Below are positions 1-5,961 of a DNA stretch of 9,404 nt, in pieces. The notes beneath the pieces are model-generated. The model ran no database searches. It saw only the letters and a list, made by a program, of their open reading frames with translations, and had not been told where the DNA came from. How positions within the stretch are numbered: position 1 is the stretch's first letter; each line of letters opens with the position of its first letter. This DNA comes from JAAKFL01 sp964629645. Its GTDB lineage: Bacteria > Chlamydiota > Chlamydiia > Chlamydiales > SLFE01. Location of the stretch: NCBI GenBank assembly GCA_964629645.1, contig CAZVSU010000082.1, positions 1-9,404 of the forward strand, read 5' to 3'. A program made the position numbers and the translations under genes.

Positions 1-17
1 AATGATTTAACTCTCAA
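1..17 (-). CDS. Possible start of a divergent gene, cut by the window edge
   Basis: On the minus strand a perfect AGGAGG ribosome binding site (positions 32-27) is followed after 9 nt by a TTG codon at 17-15, and the frame stays open to the window edge. A well-spaced minus-strand promoter lies about 75 nt upstream. Only five codons are visible, so nothing can be said about the product. The call rests on the promoter, leader and ribosome binding site rather than on coding sequence. Confidence 0.35.
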
Positions 18-23
18 TCTATC

Positions 24-48
24 TTACCTCCTTTTTGGATGGAGATAA
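24..48 (-). promoter_or_regulatory. Hairpin able to hide the ribosome binding site of the left-edge gene
   Basis: In the minus-strand leader TTATCTCC pairs with GGAGGTAA across a 9-nt loop, giving 8 pairs including one T-G wobble. The 3' arm contains most of the AGGAGG ribosome binding site, so the fold would block translation initiation. No ligand-binding domain is recognisable. A short AU-rich hairpin of this kind could act as a simple translational brake or thermometer, which is inference. Confidence 0.4.
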
Positions 49-98
49 CTTATATTAGGTTTTCAAAGTGCTGACGGCTCTTTTTATCTTGATAGGGC

Positions 99-127
99 AG
101 TATAGCATAGATTGTAAATATAGTCAA
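99..127 (-). promoter_or_regulatory. Minus-strand sigma-70-type promoter
   Basis: Read on the minus strand, TTGACT (127-122) and TATACT (104-99) are separated by exactly 17 bp. Transcription would start near 92 and run left off the window with a leader of about 75 nt. The same TTGACT-17-TATACT arrangement drives the minus-strand gene at 5238-5855, and both continue TTGACTATATT after the -35 box. Confidence 0.65.
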
Positions 128-150
128 TTGTAATAAGTGATAAAATAGCT

Positions 151-178
151 ACTTTTTACTTTATTTAAAGCAAAAAGT
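151..178. promoter_or_regulatory. AT-rich dyad midway between divergent promoters, candidate operator
   Basis: ACTTTTT-A-CTTTA-TT-TAAAG-C-AAAAAGT is a 28-bp dyad with one mismatched pair. Its centre (about 164.5) lies almost exactly midway between the two divergent -35 boxes (122-127 and 208-213). It has no GC-rich stem and no U tract, so it does not look like a terminator. Binding by the adjacent TrmB regulator is plausible but unproven. Confidence 0.35.
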
Positions 179-207
179 GGTAATAAGATATTTATTCGTC
201 AAAAATA

Positions 208-235
208 TTGACTATTATGAAAAAGGCTGTATAAT
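208..235 (+). promoter_or_regulatory. Promoter of the first TrmB gene
   Basis: TTGACT (208-213) and TATAAT (230-235) are separated by 16 bp, which places the transcription start near 242 and leaves a leader of about 100 nt before the ATG at 342. The leader contains the palindromic element at 260-318. The -35 box lies in ATTGACTAT, the exact inverted copy of ATAGTCAAT over the divergent promoter. Confidence 0.55.
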
Positions 236-259
236 TATAAATAAAATAGCTTATGTACT

Positions 260-318
260 GGATCCCTACTCTTGCCTTCATGTAAAATTACGGTAAGGCA
301 GGTAAGGTGGGGATGACA
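260..318. repeat. Small palindromic repeat in the leader of the first TrmB gene
   Basis: GGATCCC with CTTGCCTT at 271-278 on the left is answered by AAGGCAGG (295-302) and GGGGATGACA (309-318) on the right, with an AT-rich centre, so the 59-bp element folds into a long imperfect hairpin. The right end (GCAGG, then G-rich sequence, then GGRATGACA) matches the right ends of the elements ending at 1220 and 4135. This marks one dispersed family. It lies in the 5' leader and could affect translation. Confidence 0.6.
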
Positions 319-341
319 TGTAAATATAGATTATAAAATTT

Positions 342-1118
342 ATGGAATTAATTGATTCTCTCAAAAGCATTGGTTTTAATGAAAAAGAGGCTAAGGTATA
401 TTTAGCCCTTTTATCTTTAAATAATGCTACGGCTTATCTAGTGGCGATTAGAAGTGGATTGAAGCGACCAACCACTTATGTTATTTTGGAAAATTTAGTC
501 AATAAAGGATATTGCTTGAAGATGCCCCAAAAAGACAAACATTACTATATGGCTAAATCTCCTGAAGAATGTTTGCATTTAGCTAAAGAAAAAGTTTCTC
601 AATTTGAAGAGAATTTGCCAGCCTTTTTGGCTATCCAAAGAAAAAACGAAGAAAAAACTAATGTTTTTTATTACGAGGGAATTGAGGGAGTCAAAGAATC
701 CCTTAAAAGAACTTTAAAAAACTTTAAAAACAAGGAAGCGGTGGGTTTTTATGCTCATGCCAAGGATTCACCGGAAGAATTAATCAAACTTTGGGATGTT
801 TGGAATAAAGAAAGAATAGAAAAAAACATAAAAGTCAGGGGAATAACTACTCAGGATAGTACTACGGATAAATATTTGAAAAATCAAAAAGAATATCTTA
901 TTGATTTAAAAGGTCTTCCGGCTGAAAAATATAATAGTAATGTTTCTTTGGAAATTTATGGCAAATTTGTTCAAATAATCTCTTCTCGTTATTTACAATC
1001 GGTTTTAATTGAGAATAAAGACATTGCTGATGTTTTAAGGCAAATCTTTAATTTGATGTGGGAATTTTTGGAAAAAGAAAAAAAGAAAAAAAAGAATAGA
1101 TTGTCATTCCCAACTTGA
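342..1118 (+). CDS. TrmB-family transcriptional regulator, copy 1
   Basis: A 258-residue protein with an N-terminal TrmB-type winged helix-turn-helix (about residues 5-75; recognition helix near KRPTTYVILENLVNKGY, 41-57), a short linker helix and a C-terminal domain beginning at FYYEGIEGVKESL. The last domain resembles the effector part of TrmB-like proteins. It should bind DNA as a dimer, but no sugar or other ligand can be named. The start is supported by alignment with the two paralogues in this window, which begin with the same short helix before (I/L)G(F/L). There is no clear Shine-Dalgarno site. The final residues (LSFPT) and the stop codon come from the inverted-repeat element starting at 1102, so the natural C terminus was probably altered by that insertion. 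It is divergent from the left-edge gene. Confidence 0.85.
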   Translation: MELIDSLKSIGFNEKEAKVYLALLSLNNATAYLVAIRSGLKRPTTYVILENLVNKGYCLKMPQKDKHYYMAKSPEECLHLAKEKVSQFEENLPAFLAIQRKNEEKTNVFYYEGIEGVKESLKRTLKNFKNKEAVGFYAHAKDSPEELIKLWDVWNKERIEKNIKVRGITTQDSTTDKYLKNQKEYLIDLKGLPAEKYNSNVSLEIYGKFVQIISSRYLQSVLIENKDIADVLRQIFNLMWEFLEKEKKKKKNRLSFPT

Positions 1119-1220
1119 TTGGGAATCTATTAGGCAAAAAGGTTTATTTATAAAATAGCTTTTTGCCTATATATCCGCAATCACTATGCGATAGCATTGC
1201 AGGCGAGTATGGGGATGACA
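1102..1220. mobile_element. 119-bp inverted-repeat element (MITE-like or REP-like)
   Basis: The element starts TGTCATTCCC and ends GGGGATGACA, which are terminal inverted repeats with one mismatch. Just inside the left end is a second small hairpin, ATTCCCAA-CTTG-ATTGGGAAT-like. The middle holds a perfect 11-bp inverted repeat, TAGGCAAAAAG (1131-1141) and CTTTTTGCCTA (1159-1169), with a 17-nt loop. The right part (about 1171-1207) is the reverse complement of a repeat found in frame inside the CCA-adding gene near 3435. No transposase is encoded, so any movement would be non-autonomous. It overlaps the 3' end of the first TrmB gene and supplies its stop codon. Confidence 0.65.
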
Positions 1221-1221
1221 G

Positions 1222-1272
1222 ATAATCAACTAATTAAGCTAATTAAGCTAGAAAAACTAACCAAGCTAAATT
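1222..1272. repeat. Degenerate short tandem repeat upstream of the second TrmB gene
   Basis: Variants of CTAATTAAGCTA (aactaattaagct, aattaagctag, aaccaagctaaatta) are repeated four or five times with a period of about 9-11 nt. No promoter is convincing here. Similar stretches with different units precede the Fic and CCA genes. Confidence 0.45.
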
Positions 1273-1273
1273 A

Positions 1274-2071
1274 ATGTTAATTTCAACCCTTCAACAAATC
1301 GGTTTAGAAGAAAAACAAGCCAGGATCTATCTGGCAGCCTTGGAATTGGGAAAAACTTCTATTAAGGAAATTGCTAAAAAATCAGGCATAAAAAGAACTA
1401 CTATTTATGATATTATGGATGAAATGGTTAATCTGGGTTATATTCGCACTACTGTGGAAGGCAAGAAAAAGCGCTTTGTGGCGGTTGAGCCAGGCGAATT
1501 GAAAGTAATTATCAAGAAAAGAGAAGCTCTATTGGATGAGATAATGCCGGAATTAAAAGAATTTAACAACATCAAAGGCAAAAAGCCAAAAATTTGGTAT
1601 TTCGAGGGAGCAGCTGGTCTGCGCGAGGCTTATGAAGATACCTTAAAAAATAAGGAAAAAGTAATTTATCAATGGGCCTCGGATGACATGCTGGAAGTTT
1701 TAGGAAACGACTGGGCATTGGATTATATGAAACGGCGGGCTAGAAAGAAGATTTTTGCCCAATGCATTGCTGCTGATTCGGAAGAAATCCGGGAATTTCA
1801 AAAAATGGACAAAAAACATTTCCGAAAAATCAAGACTATTAATCCAAAAGATTATCCTTTTAATATTGAATTGGATTTATATGATAATCGAGCAGCTTTT
1901 ATTTCTCCCAAAGAAAAAATTGCAATAATTTTGGAATCTTCTTTTATTGCCAAAACTATGAAGGCGATATTTCAATTGAGTTGGGAAAGTTTGGGAATGA
2001 ATAATGTTAATAACAAAGATAAAAAAGACGAAGAAGATAAAAAAGAAGAAAAAGATGATTATTGGGACTAG
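1274..2071 (+). CDS. TrmB-family transcriptional regulator, copy 2
   Basis: A 265-residue paralogue of the first regulator. The winged helix-turn-helix spans about residues 5-75, with recognition segment KSGIKRTTIYDIMDEMVNLGY (36-56). The C-terminal effector-like domain starts at WYFEGAAGLREAYEDTL and ends in ILESSFIAKTMKAIFQLSWESL, a segment closely matched in the third copy (IIESRPIYNTMKMIFEFVW). From about residue 240 the tail is very acidic and lysine-rich and probably disordered. The start ATG fits the paralogues; there is no evident Shine-Dalgarno site. It lies downstream of copy 1 on the same strand, but a 119-bp element separates them, so co-transcription is uncertain. The ligand and target genes cannot be inferred from sequence. 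Confidence 0.85.
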   Translation: MLISTLQQIGLEEKQARIYLAALELGKTSIKEIAKKSGIKRTTIYDIMDEMVNLGYIRTTVEGKKKRFVAVEPGELKVIIKKREALLDEIMPELKEFNNIKGKKPKIWYFEGAAGLREAYEDTLKNKEKVIYQWASDDMLEVLGNDWALDYMKRRARKKIFAQCIAADSEEIREFQKMDKKHFRKIKTINPKDYPFNIELDLYDNRAAFISPKEKIAIILESSFIAKTMKAIFQLSWESLGMNNVNNKDKKDEEDKKEEKDDYWD

Positions 2072-2150
2072 TGGTTCAATTAAAAAGTTAAAAGATTAAA
2101 AAATTAAAAGGTTGAAAAGTTAGAGAATTAAAAAAATAAAGTACTAAAAC
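2072..2150. repeat. Degenerate AT-rich tandem repeat between TrmB copy 2 and the Fic gene
   Basis: Imperfect units of the form (A)ATTAAAAGGTTAAAAG recur with a period of about 8-11 nt through most of this spacer (attaaaaagttaaaag, attaaaaaattaaaagg, ttgaaaagttagag). No convincing promoter or terminator is seen in it. Confidence 0.45.
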
Positions 2151-2156
2151 ATAAAA

Positions 2157-3146
2157 ATGAAAAATAATAAAAAAGTTATAATTTATAAAACACCTAAAGG
2201 AAAGGAGGCTTTGGATGTGAAATTGGAAAAAGAAACTGTTTGGTTAAGTCAAAAACAGATGAGCTTGCTTTTTAAAAAGAACAAAAAAACCATAAGTGAG
2301 CACATTAGAAATGTTTTTAGAGAAGGGGAATTGAAGGAAAAATCAGTTGTCCGGAAATTCCAGACAACTGCTAGTGACGGTAAAAAATACAGTGTTAATC
2401 ATTATAACCTGGATGTAATAATTTCAGTTGGATATAGAGTAAAATCTCAAAGAGGAGTGGATTTTCGTATTTGGGCTAGTAGCGTTTTGCGTGATCATAT
2501 CGTAAAAGGCTACACCATTAACCAAAAAAGACTAAAGGAAAATCAAAACTTGAAATTAGGAGAATTAGAAAGAGCGGTTAAATTATTCAAAAAGGCTCAA
2601 AACAATAAGCTCCTAAATGAATCAGAAGCTAAAGGTTTATTGAAAATAATCACTGATTATGCTAATTCTTGGATTTTGCTTGAAAGATATGACAAAGGAA
2701 AACTAAAAATAAAAGATAAAAAGACTAAAAAAGGAAAGATTTTTGAATATGAAGATGTCTTGAGTGTGATAAGGGAATTCAAAGAAAACTTGATTAAGAA
2801 AAAAGAGGCTAGTGATATATTTGGTCGGGAGAGAGAAGGCGGATTGGAGGGAATTCTAGGTAATATCGGACAATCATTTGATGGGAAGCAATTATATCCA
2901 AACATTGAATCCAAGGCGGCTCATCTTCTTTATTTTGTTATCAAAGATCATCCCTTTATTGATGGTAATAAAAGAATTGCCAGTCTTTTATTTGTTTTAT
3001 TTCTAAAAAGAAACAATTATTTACTTGATAAAAAAGGTGAGAAGAAAATTAATGATAATGCTTTGGTGGCTTTAGCGCTTTTAGTGGCACAAAGTAACCC
3101 TAAAGAAAAGGAAACAATGATTGCATTAATTACAAATCTGTTATAA
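2157..3146 (+). CDS. RhuM-family protein with C-terminal Fic/Doc domain
   Basis: A 329-residue protein. The N-terminal half carries RhuM-type features: VWLSQKQMSLLF (28-39), a helix-turn-helix-like ISEHIRNVFREGEL (46-59), then FQTTASDGKKYSVNHYNLDVIISVGYRVKSQRGVDFR (68-104). The C-terminal half is a Fic/Doc fold with the complete motif HPFIDGNKR (265-273), including the catalytic His and the Doc-type GNKR. Fic enzymes transfer AMP or another phosphate-containing group to protein targets; Doc phosphorylates EF-Tu. The substrate here is unknown. No small antitoxin gene is adjacent and no clear SxxxE(G/N) inhibitory helix was noticed, so toxin-antitoxin use is not shown. The length fits intact RhuM proteins. 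The start is preceded by an A-rich stretch without a Shine-Dalgarno site. Confidence 0.85.
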   Translation: MKNNKKVIIYKTPKGKEALDVKLEKETVWLSQKQMSLLFKKNKKTISEHIRNVFREGELKEKSVVRKFQTTASDGKKYSVNHYNLDVIISVGYRVKSQRGVDFRIWASSVLRDHIVKGYTINQKRLKENQNLKLGELERAVKLFKKAQNNKLLNESEAKGLLKIITDYANSWILLERYDKGKLKIKDKKTKKGKIFEYEDVLSVIREFKENLIKKKEASDIFGREREGGLEGILGNIGQSFDGKQLYPNIESKAAHLLYFVIKDHPFIDGNKRIASLLFVLFLKRNNYLLDKKGEKKINDNALVALALLVAQSNPKEKETMIALITNLL

Positions 3147-3147
3147 T
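3121..3147 (+). promoter_or_regulatory. Possible promoter for the CCA-adding gene
   Basis: TATAAT at 3142-3147 overlaps the stop codon of the Fic gene. TTGCAT at 3121-3126 is a possible -35 box, but the spacer is only 15 bp. It is weak on spacing; read-through from upstream is equally possible. Confidence 0.3.
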
Positions 3148-3154
3148 ATAGACA

Positions 3155-3187
3155 AGATTTAGGATTTAAGAAGTAGGATTTAGGATT
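3155..3187. repeat. Short direct repeat directly upstream of the CCA-adding gene
   Basis: GATTTAGGATTT occurs at 3156-3167 and again as GGATTTAGGATT at 3176-3187, ending right at the ATG. It belongs to the same class of degenerate short tandem repeats seen in other gaps here, with a different unit. Confidence 0.5.
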
Positions 3188-5074
3188 ATGAAAGGTCAAA
3201 TTCCAGAAAATATAATAAAAGTGATAAAGAAACTTGAAGATAATAACTTTGAGGCTTTTGTGGTGGGCGGGTGTGTGAGAGATCTTTTATTAAGAACCAT
3301 TTATGGTGAGCCTGTCGAACCAAAAGATTGGGATGTGGCCACTAGCGCAAAACCAAAAGAAATTCAAAAAATATTTCCAGATAGCGTTTACGAAAATGAC
3401 TTTGGGACGGTAGGAGTAAAGCTTAAAGCTCAAAACTCGCCCGCCTGCAATGCTTCGCATAAAGATGCGGGCAGGAAGCTCAAAACCACAACTCAAAATT
3501 CAAAAGCAGAAAAAAAATTAAAAACTACAAACTACAAACTACAAACTATCATAGAAGTGACCACTTATCGAATTGAGTCGAAATATACGGACAAACGTCA
3601 TCCGGATGAAATTAAATTTGCTGAAACCCTAGAAGAAGATCTTTCGAGACGAGATTTTACTGTTAATGCTATGGCATTGAAAATTAAGAATTGTGAATCA
3701 AGAATAAAGAATCAAGAAGACAAACCCCACCTTAATTCTCCCCTTACTAAGGGGAGAAAATCCCGAAAGGAACGGGACAGGCAGGAAGGGTGGAATTTTG
3801 AGATAGTTGATTTATTTAATGGACAAAAAGATTTAGAAAACAAAACTATTCGAGCGGTGGGAGAAGCTAATGAGCGGTTTAATGAAGATGCGCTGAGGAT
3901 GATGAGAGCGGTCCGTTTTTCATGTACGCTCAATGGAGGGAACAAGATACAAGATACAAGATACAAGATACAAACAAATTCTAAGTTTCAATCCCGTTCC
4001 GAGTACTTGGGACTTGGGACAAATTCCGAACAAATTACAAAAAATAAATTGCAGACTAAAAATAAAGGAATAGATTCCGACTCGCCTGCCCGAATTGCTT
4101 CTCAAAACGAAGCAGGCGGGGAGGCCGGAATGACAAATAGAAGATGGGAAATAGAAACTAAAACACTCGAGGCGATTAAGAAAAATGCTGAAAATTTGAA
4201 ATATATCTCCAAGGAAAGAATTCGGGATGAATTGAATAAAATAATTTTATCCAATCAGCCGGCCAGGGGAATAGATTTATTAGTGGAAACAAAATTAATG
4301 AAATATATTATGCCGGAAATTGGCCATACCATTGGCGTGCGGCAAAATCGCCATCATTATTACGGTCCTTACAACACGGTTTATAAACATATGTTAGCCA
4401 GTTTGGAAAAATGTCCTTCGGAAAAATTGGAAGTGCGATTAGCGGCTTTTTTGCACGATTTAGGCAAGCCAAAATCCAAAAGAGGGCAGGGAGAGCTGGC
4501 AACTTTCCATGGCCATGAATACATCAGTGCCCGATTGGTGGAGAAAATTATGAAGAGATTAAAATATCCGAGAAAAATTATTGATAAAACAGTGCTTTTA
4601 GTAAAAAATCATATGTTTTATTACAATGTGGATGAAGTGGGGGAGTCGGGCGTGCGAAAGGTGGTGAGAAAAGTCGGTTTGGAAAACATTAATGACTTGA
4701 TTGATGTGCGGATTGCTGATCGGTTGGGCAGTGGTGTGCCAAAAGCGGTGCCATACAAGCTTAGGCATTTCAAATATATGGTGGAGAAAGTTTCCAAGGA
4801 TCCAATTTCCGTTAAACAACTCAAAATTAACGGCAATGACTTAATAAAGAAACTGGAAATCAAGCCTGGACCAAAAATCGGGGCGATTTTGGATGTGTTG
4901 TTAGCGCGAGTGATTGATGAGCCGAAATTAAACACCAAAAAAGAATTATTAAAATTATCAAAAGAATTGGAAAAAGAAAATCTGCCGGCTCTTCGCCAAA
5001 TGGCTAAGGAAAAAATAAAAGAAGAGAGAGAAAAGGAAGATGAGGGGATAAAAGGGAAATACTGGGTGAAGTAA
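3188..5074 (+). CDS. cca: CCA tRNA nucleotidyltransferase with HD domain and in-frame insertions
   Basis: The protein adds or repairs the 3' CCA of tRNAs. The class II nucleotidyltransferase signature is complete: VVGGCVRDLL (25-34), the metal-binding DWD at 47-49, RRDFTVNAMA (154-163) and NEDALRMMRAVRF (232-244). An HD hydrolase domain follows, with HH at 389-390, LHD at 422-424, HGH at 441-443 and H475. The length, 628 residues, is well above the roughly 450-480 usual for HD-containing relatives. The excess sits in lysine- or glutamine-rich stretches that separate conserved motifs (about 36-45, 81-120, 168-202 and 249-322) and coincide with palindromic or tandem repeats in the DNA. Catalytic motifs are untouched and no frameshift is seen, so the enzyme is probably functional. 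The start ATG is favoured because the family's N terminus begins close to the first conserved motif. The tRNA gene in this window lacks an encoded CCA. Confidence 0.92.
   Translation: MKGQIPENIIKVIKKLEDNNFEAFVVGGCVRDLLLRTIYGEPVEPKDWDVATSAKPKEIQKIFPDSVYENDFGTVGVKLKAQNSPACNASHKDAGRKLKTTTQNSKAEKKLKTTNYKLQTIIEVTTYRIESKYTDKRHPDEIKFAETLEEDLSRRDFTVNAMALKIKNCESRIKNQEDKPHLNSPLTKGRKSRKERDRQEGWNFEIVDLFNGQKDLENKTIRAVGEANERFNEDALRMMRAVRFSCTLNGGNKIQDTRYKIQTNSKFQSRSEYLGLGTNSEQITKNKLQTKNKGIDSDSPARIASQNEAGGEAGMTNRRWEIETKTLEAIKKNAENLKYISKERIRDELNKIILSNQPARGIDLLVETKLMKYIMPEIGHTIGVRQNRHHYYGPYNTVYKHMLASLEKCPSEKLEVRLAAFLHDLGKPKSKRGQGELATFHGHEYISARLVEKIMKRLKYPRKIIDKTVLLVKNHMFYYNVDEVGESGVRKVVRKVGLENINDLIDVRIADRLGSGVPKAVPYKLRHFKYMVEKVSKDPISVKQLKINGNDLIKKLEIKPGPKIGAILDVLLARVIDEPKLNTKKELLKLSKELEKENLPALRQMAKEKIKEEREKEDEGIKGKYWVK
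3293..3322. repeat. Short in-frame insertion of a CTGAGCTTGTCGAAG-type repeat
   Basis: GTGAGCCTGTCGAAC at 3306-3320 resembles CTGAGCTTGTCGAAG at 8257-8271. Translated, it gives YGEPVEP between the GGxxRDLLL and DWD motifs, where relatives usually have only about four residues. The reading frame is kept. Confidence 0.5.
3428..3547. repeat. In-frame insertion 2 in the CCA-adding gene
   Basis: A palindromic module comes first: CCCGCCTGC (about 3439-3447), an AATGCTTCGCAT core, then GCGGGCAGG. A tandem stretch of ACTACAAA units (about 3520-3546) follows. The palindromic module matches, in reverse orientation, the intergenic element near 1171-1207 (shared CGCCTGCAATGCT and CGCATA). It is translated as about 40 lysine-, asparagine- and threonine-rich residues between the VGVKL and IIEVTTYR strands. 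Confidence 0.6.
3689..3793. repeat. In-frame insertion 3 in the CCA-adding gene
   Basis: It contains degenerate AAGAATCA repeats, then a perfect 10-bp hairpin TTCTCCCCTT-ACT-AAGGGGAGAA (3736-3758), then TCCCG-N7-CGGGA (3761-3777). These are framed by CCCCACCTT and AAGGGTGG as an outer imperfect pair. It is translated as about 35 basic residues between NAMALKI and the EIVDLFNGQKDL strand, where relatives have a short loop. Confidence 0.6.
3932..4153. repeat. In-frame insertion 4 in the CCA-adding gene, composite
   Basis: Three repeat types are joined. The first is four copies of AGATACAA (about 3946-3973). The second is a TCCCG/CGGGA-like module around 3990-4030, related to the palindrome at 5093-5108. 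The third is a 63-bp palindromic element (4073-4135) with GATTCCG and CGGAAT ends, CGCCTGC (4083-4089) against GCAGGCG (4112-4118), and the family right end GGAATGACA. The 63-bp length keeps the frame. It is translated as about 74 residues directly after the NEDALRMMRAVRF motif. Confidence 0.65.
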
Positions 5075-5092
5075 AATAAAGTTAAAAGTGAA

Positions 5093-5108
5093 TCCCGAGT
5101 ACTCGGGA
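5093..5108. repeat. Perfect 16-bp palindrome after the CCA-adding gene
   Basis: TCCCGAGTACTCGGGA is its own reverse complement and is followed by ACAAAATTC. The same context (AATCCCG, then GAGTACT, GGGAC, AAATTC) appears inside insertion 4 of the CCA gene. There is no U tract after it, so it is not a standard terminator. Confidence 0.5.
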
Positions 5109-5181
5109 CAAAATTCAAAAGTTTAGCAAGAAAAAATTTTCTATTAAAAATTGAAAGTAAAAGCTAAAATTTTAGAAAAAT

Positions 5182-5216
5182 AAAAACCCGCGAAGTCAGA
5201 GTTCTGATTTCGCGGG
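5182..5216 (-). terminator. Rho-independent terminator of the minus-strand gene
   Basis: CCCGCGAA (5187-5194) pairs with TTCGCGGG (5209-5216), and TCAG pairs with CTGA inside, interrupted by one mismatch. On the minus strand the hairpin is followed by TTTTTATTTTT. It lies just after the stop codon of the gene at 5238-5855. There is no U tract on the plus side, so it serves mainly the minus-strand transcript. Confidence 0.85.
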
Positions 5217-5237
5217 GATAAACAGGAGTAAAAATAT

Positions 5238-5855
5238 TTATCTTATTTTTACTCGTGACAGTGTTTTCTTTGTCATCTCTAAAGCAGTTAAGGTTGCTTT
5301 AAGGACGGTAGGATCTTCCTTATCTATTCTTTTGAACCACCAACTTATTTTATCAATGGCTTCCTTGAGGTCAGTAGGGAAAAGAAACGCCTCGGTATTT
5401 TCGGGTAGATTTTCTTCGATATATTTCTTTATTGAATGTCTAATTGCAGGATGACTGCTATCTACTTTGTATCCTATGGAAGTTCCATGTATGTTAAAAT
5501 AGATGGAAGAATCATCTTCAGTGAAGATTCTTATAAATCCTCCCGCAACAATTTCTCCTAGATCAATTCCAAGGTACTCCTCAGCAATTCTTTTTACATC
5601 AAAGTGATGAGGTTTAGAAGGTATTGCCTTTCTGCTAGTCCTATCAGGGTTATCTACTGCCACTATAATATTTTCTCCCATAACATATTTTCCGTTAAAA
5701 TTGTTTTTCAGGGAATATTTCCATTCTTTTAAAAAAGCCATTGCTTCTTTGTACCCGTAGTGACAATAAAGAAAATCGTAAATTGGCCTATATTCCTCCG
5801 TTCTTTCCAAATTTTCTTCGGGAAAAAACAAAAGCACAACCTTTTTTTCCTTCAT
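5238..5855 (-). CDS. Conserved-looking protein of unknown function
   Basis: I do not recognise this 205-residue protein. It has no signal peptide or membrane segment. It starts with a hydrophobic strand (KVVLLFFP), followed by aromatic-rich helices (YRPIYDFLYCHYGYKEAMAFLKEWKYSL), GENIIVAVDNPDRTSR (60-75), a middle alpha/beta section with FIRIFTEDDSSIYFNIHGTSIGY, and a C-terminal helical part (EAIDKISWWFKRIDKEDPTVLKATLTALEMTKKTL). No catalytic motif is obvious. The start is well supported by AAGGAG 8 nt upstream, one of the few clear ribosome binding sites in the window. It has its own near-consensus promoter and a strong terminator, so it is a single-gene unit, divergent from the third TrmB gene. 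Confidence 0.75.
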   Translation of the reverse strand: MKEKKVVLLFFPEENLERTEEYRPIYDFLYCHYGYKEAMAFLKEWKYSLKNNFNGKYVMGENIIVAVDNPDRTSRKAIPSKPHHFDVKRIAEEYLGIDLGEIVAGGFIRIFTEDDSSIYFNIHGTSIGYKVDSSHPAIRHSIKKYIEENLPENTEAFLFPTDLKEAIDKISWWFKRIDKEDPTVLKATLTALEMTKKTLSRVKIR

Positions 5856-5932
5856 TTTCTTTTCTCCTTTTCAATTTTCAAGGTTCTTGTCAGGATTCCA
5901 ATTAGCCAACCCAATCTTCATCCTAACGTGCC

Positions 5933-5961
5933 AGTATACACCCAAAAGACAATATAGTCAA
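5933..5961 (-). promoter_or_regulatory. Promoter of the minus-strand unknown gene
   Basis: On the minus strand TTGACT (5961-5956) and TATACT (5938-5933) are spaced by 17 bp. The start would be near 5926, giving a leader of about 70 nt. The box lies in ATAGTCAAT (5954-5962), identical to the 9-mer over the left-edge divergent promoter. Confidence 0.7.

Noticed and set aside
1131..1169. Perfect 11-bp inverted repeat as a terminator for the first TrmB gene
   Set aside because: The loop is 17 nt and no T-run follows the stem on either strand outside the stem itself; it is better seen as the core of the inverted-repeat element.
3188..5074. Frameshifted or pseudogene status for the long CCA-adding gene
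   Set aside because: All catalytic motifs are in a single uninterrupted frame and the extra residues map to insertions whose net length keeps the frame.
4621..5118. Minus-strand open frame of 165 codons opposite the CCA-adding gene
   Set aside because: It is a shadow of the HD and C-terminal part of the CCA enzyme, with a low-complexity serine/phenylalanine-rich translation and no start signals.
5760..5957. Plus-strand open frame of 65 codons over the promoter of the minus-strand gene
   Set aside because: It overlaps a well-supported gene start and its promoter, and the translation has no family features.
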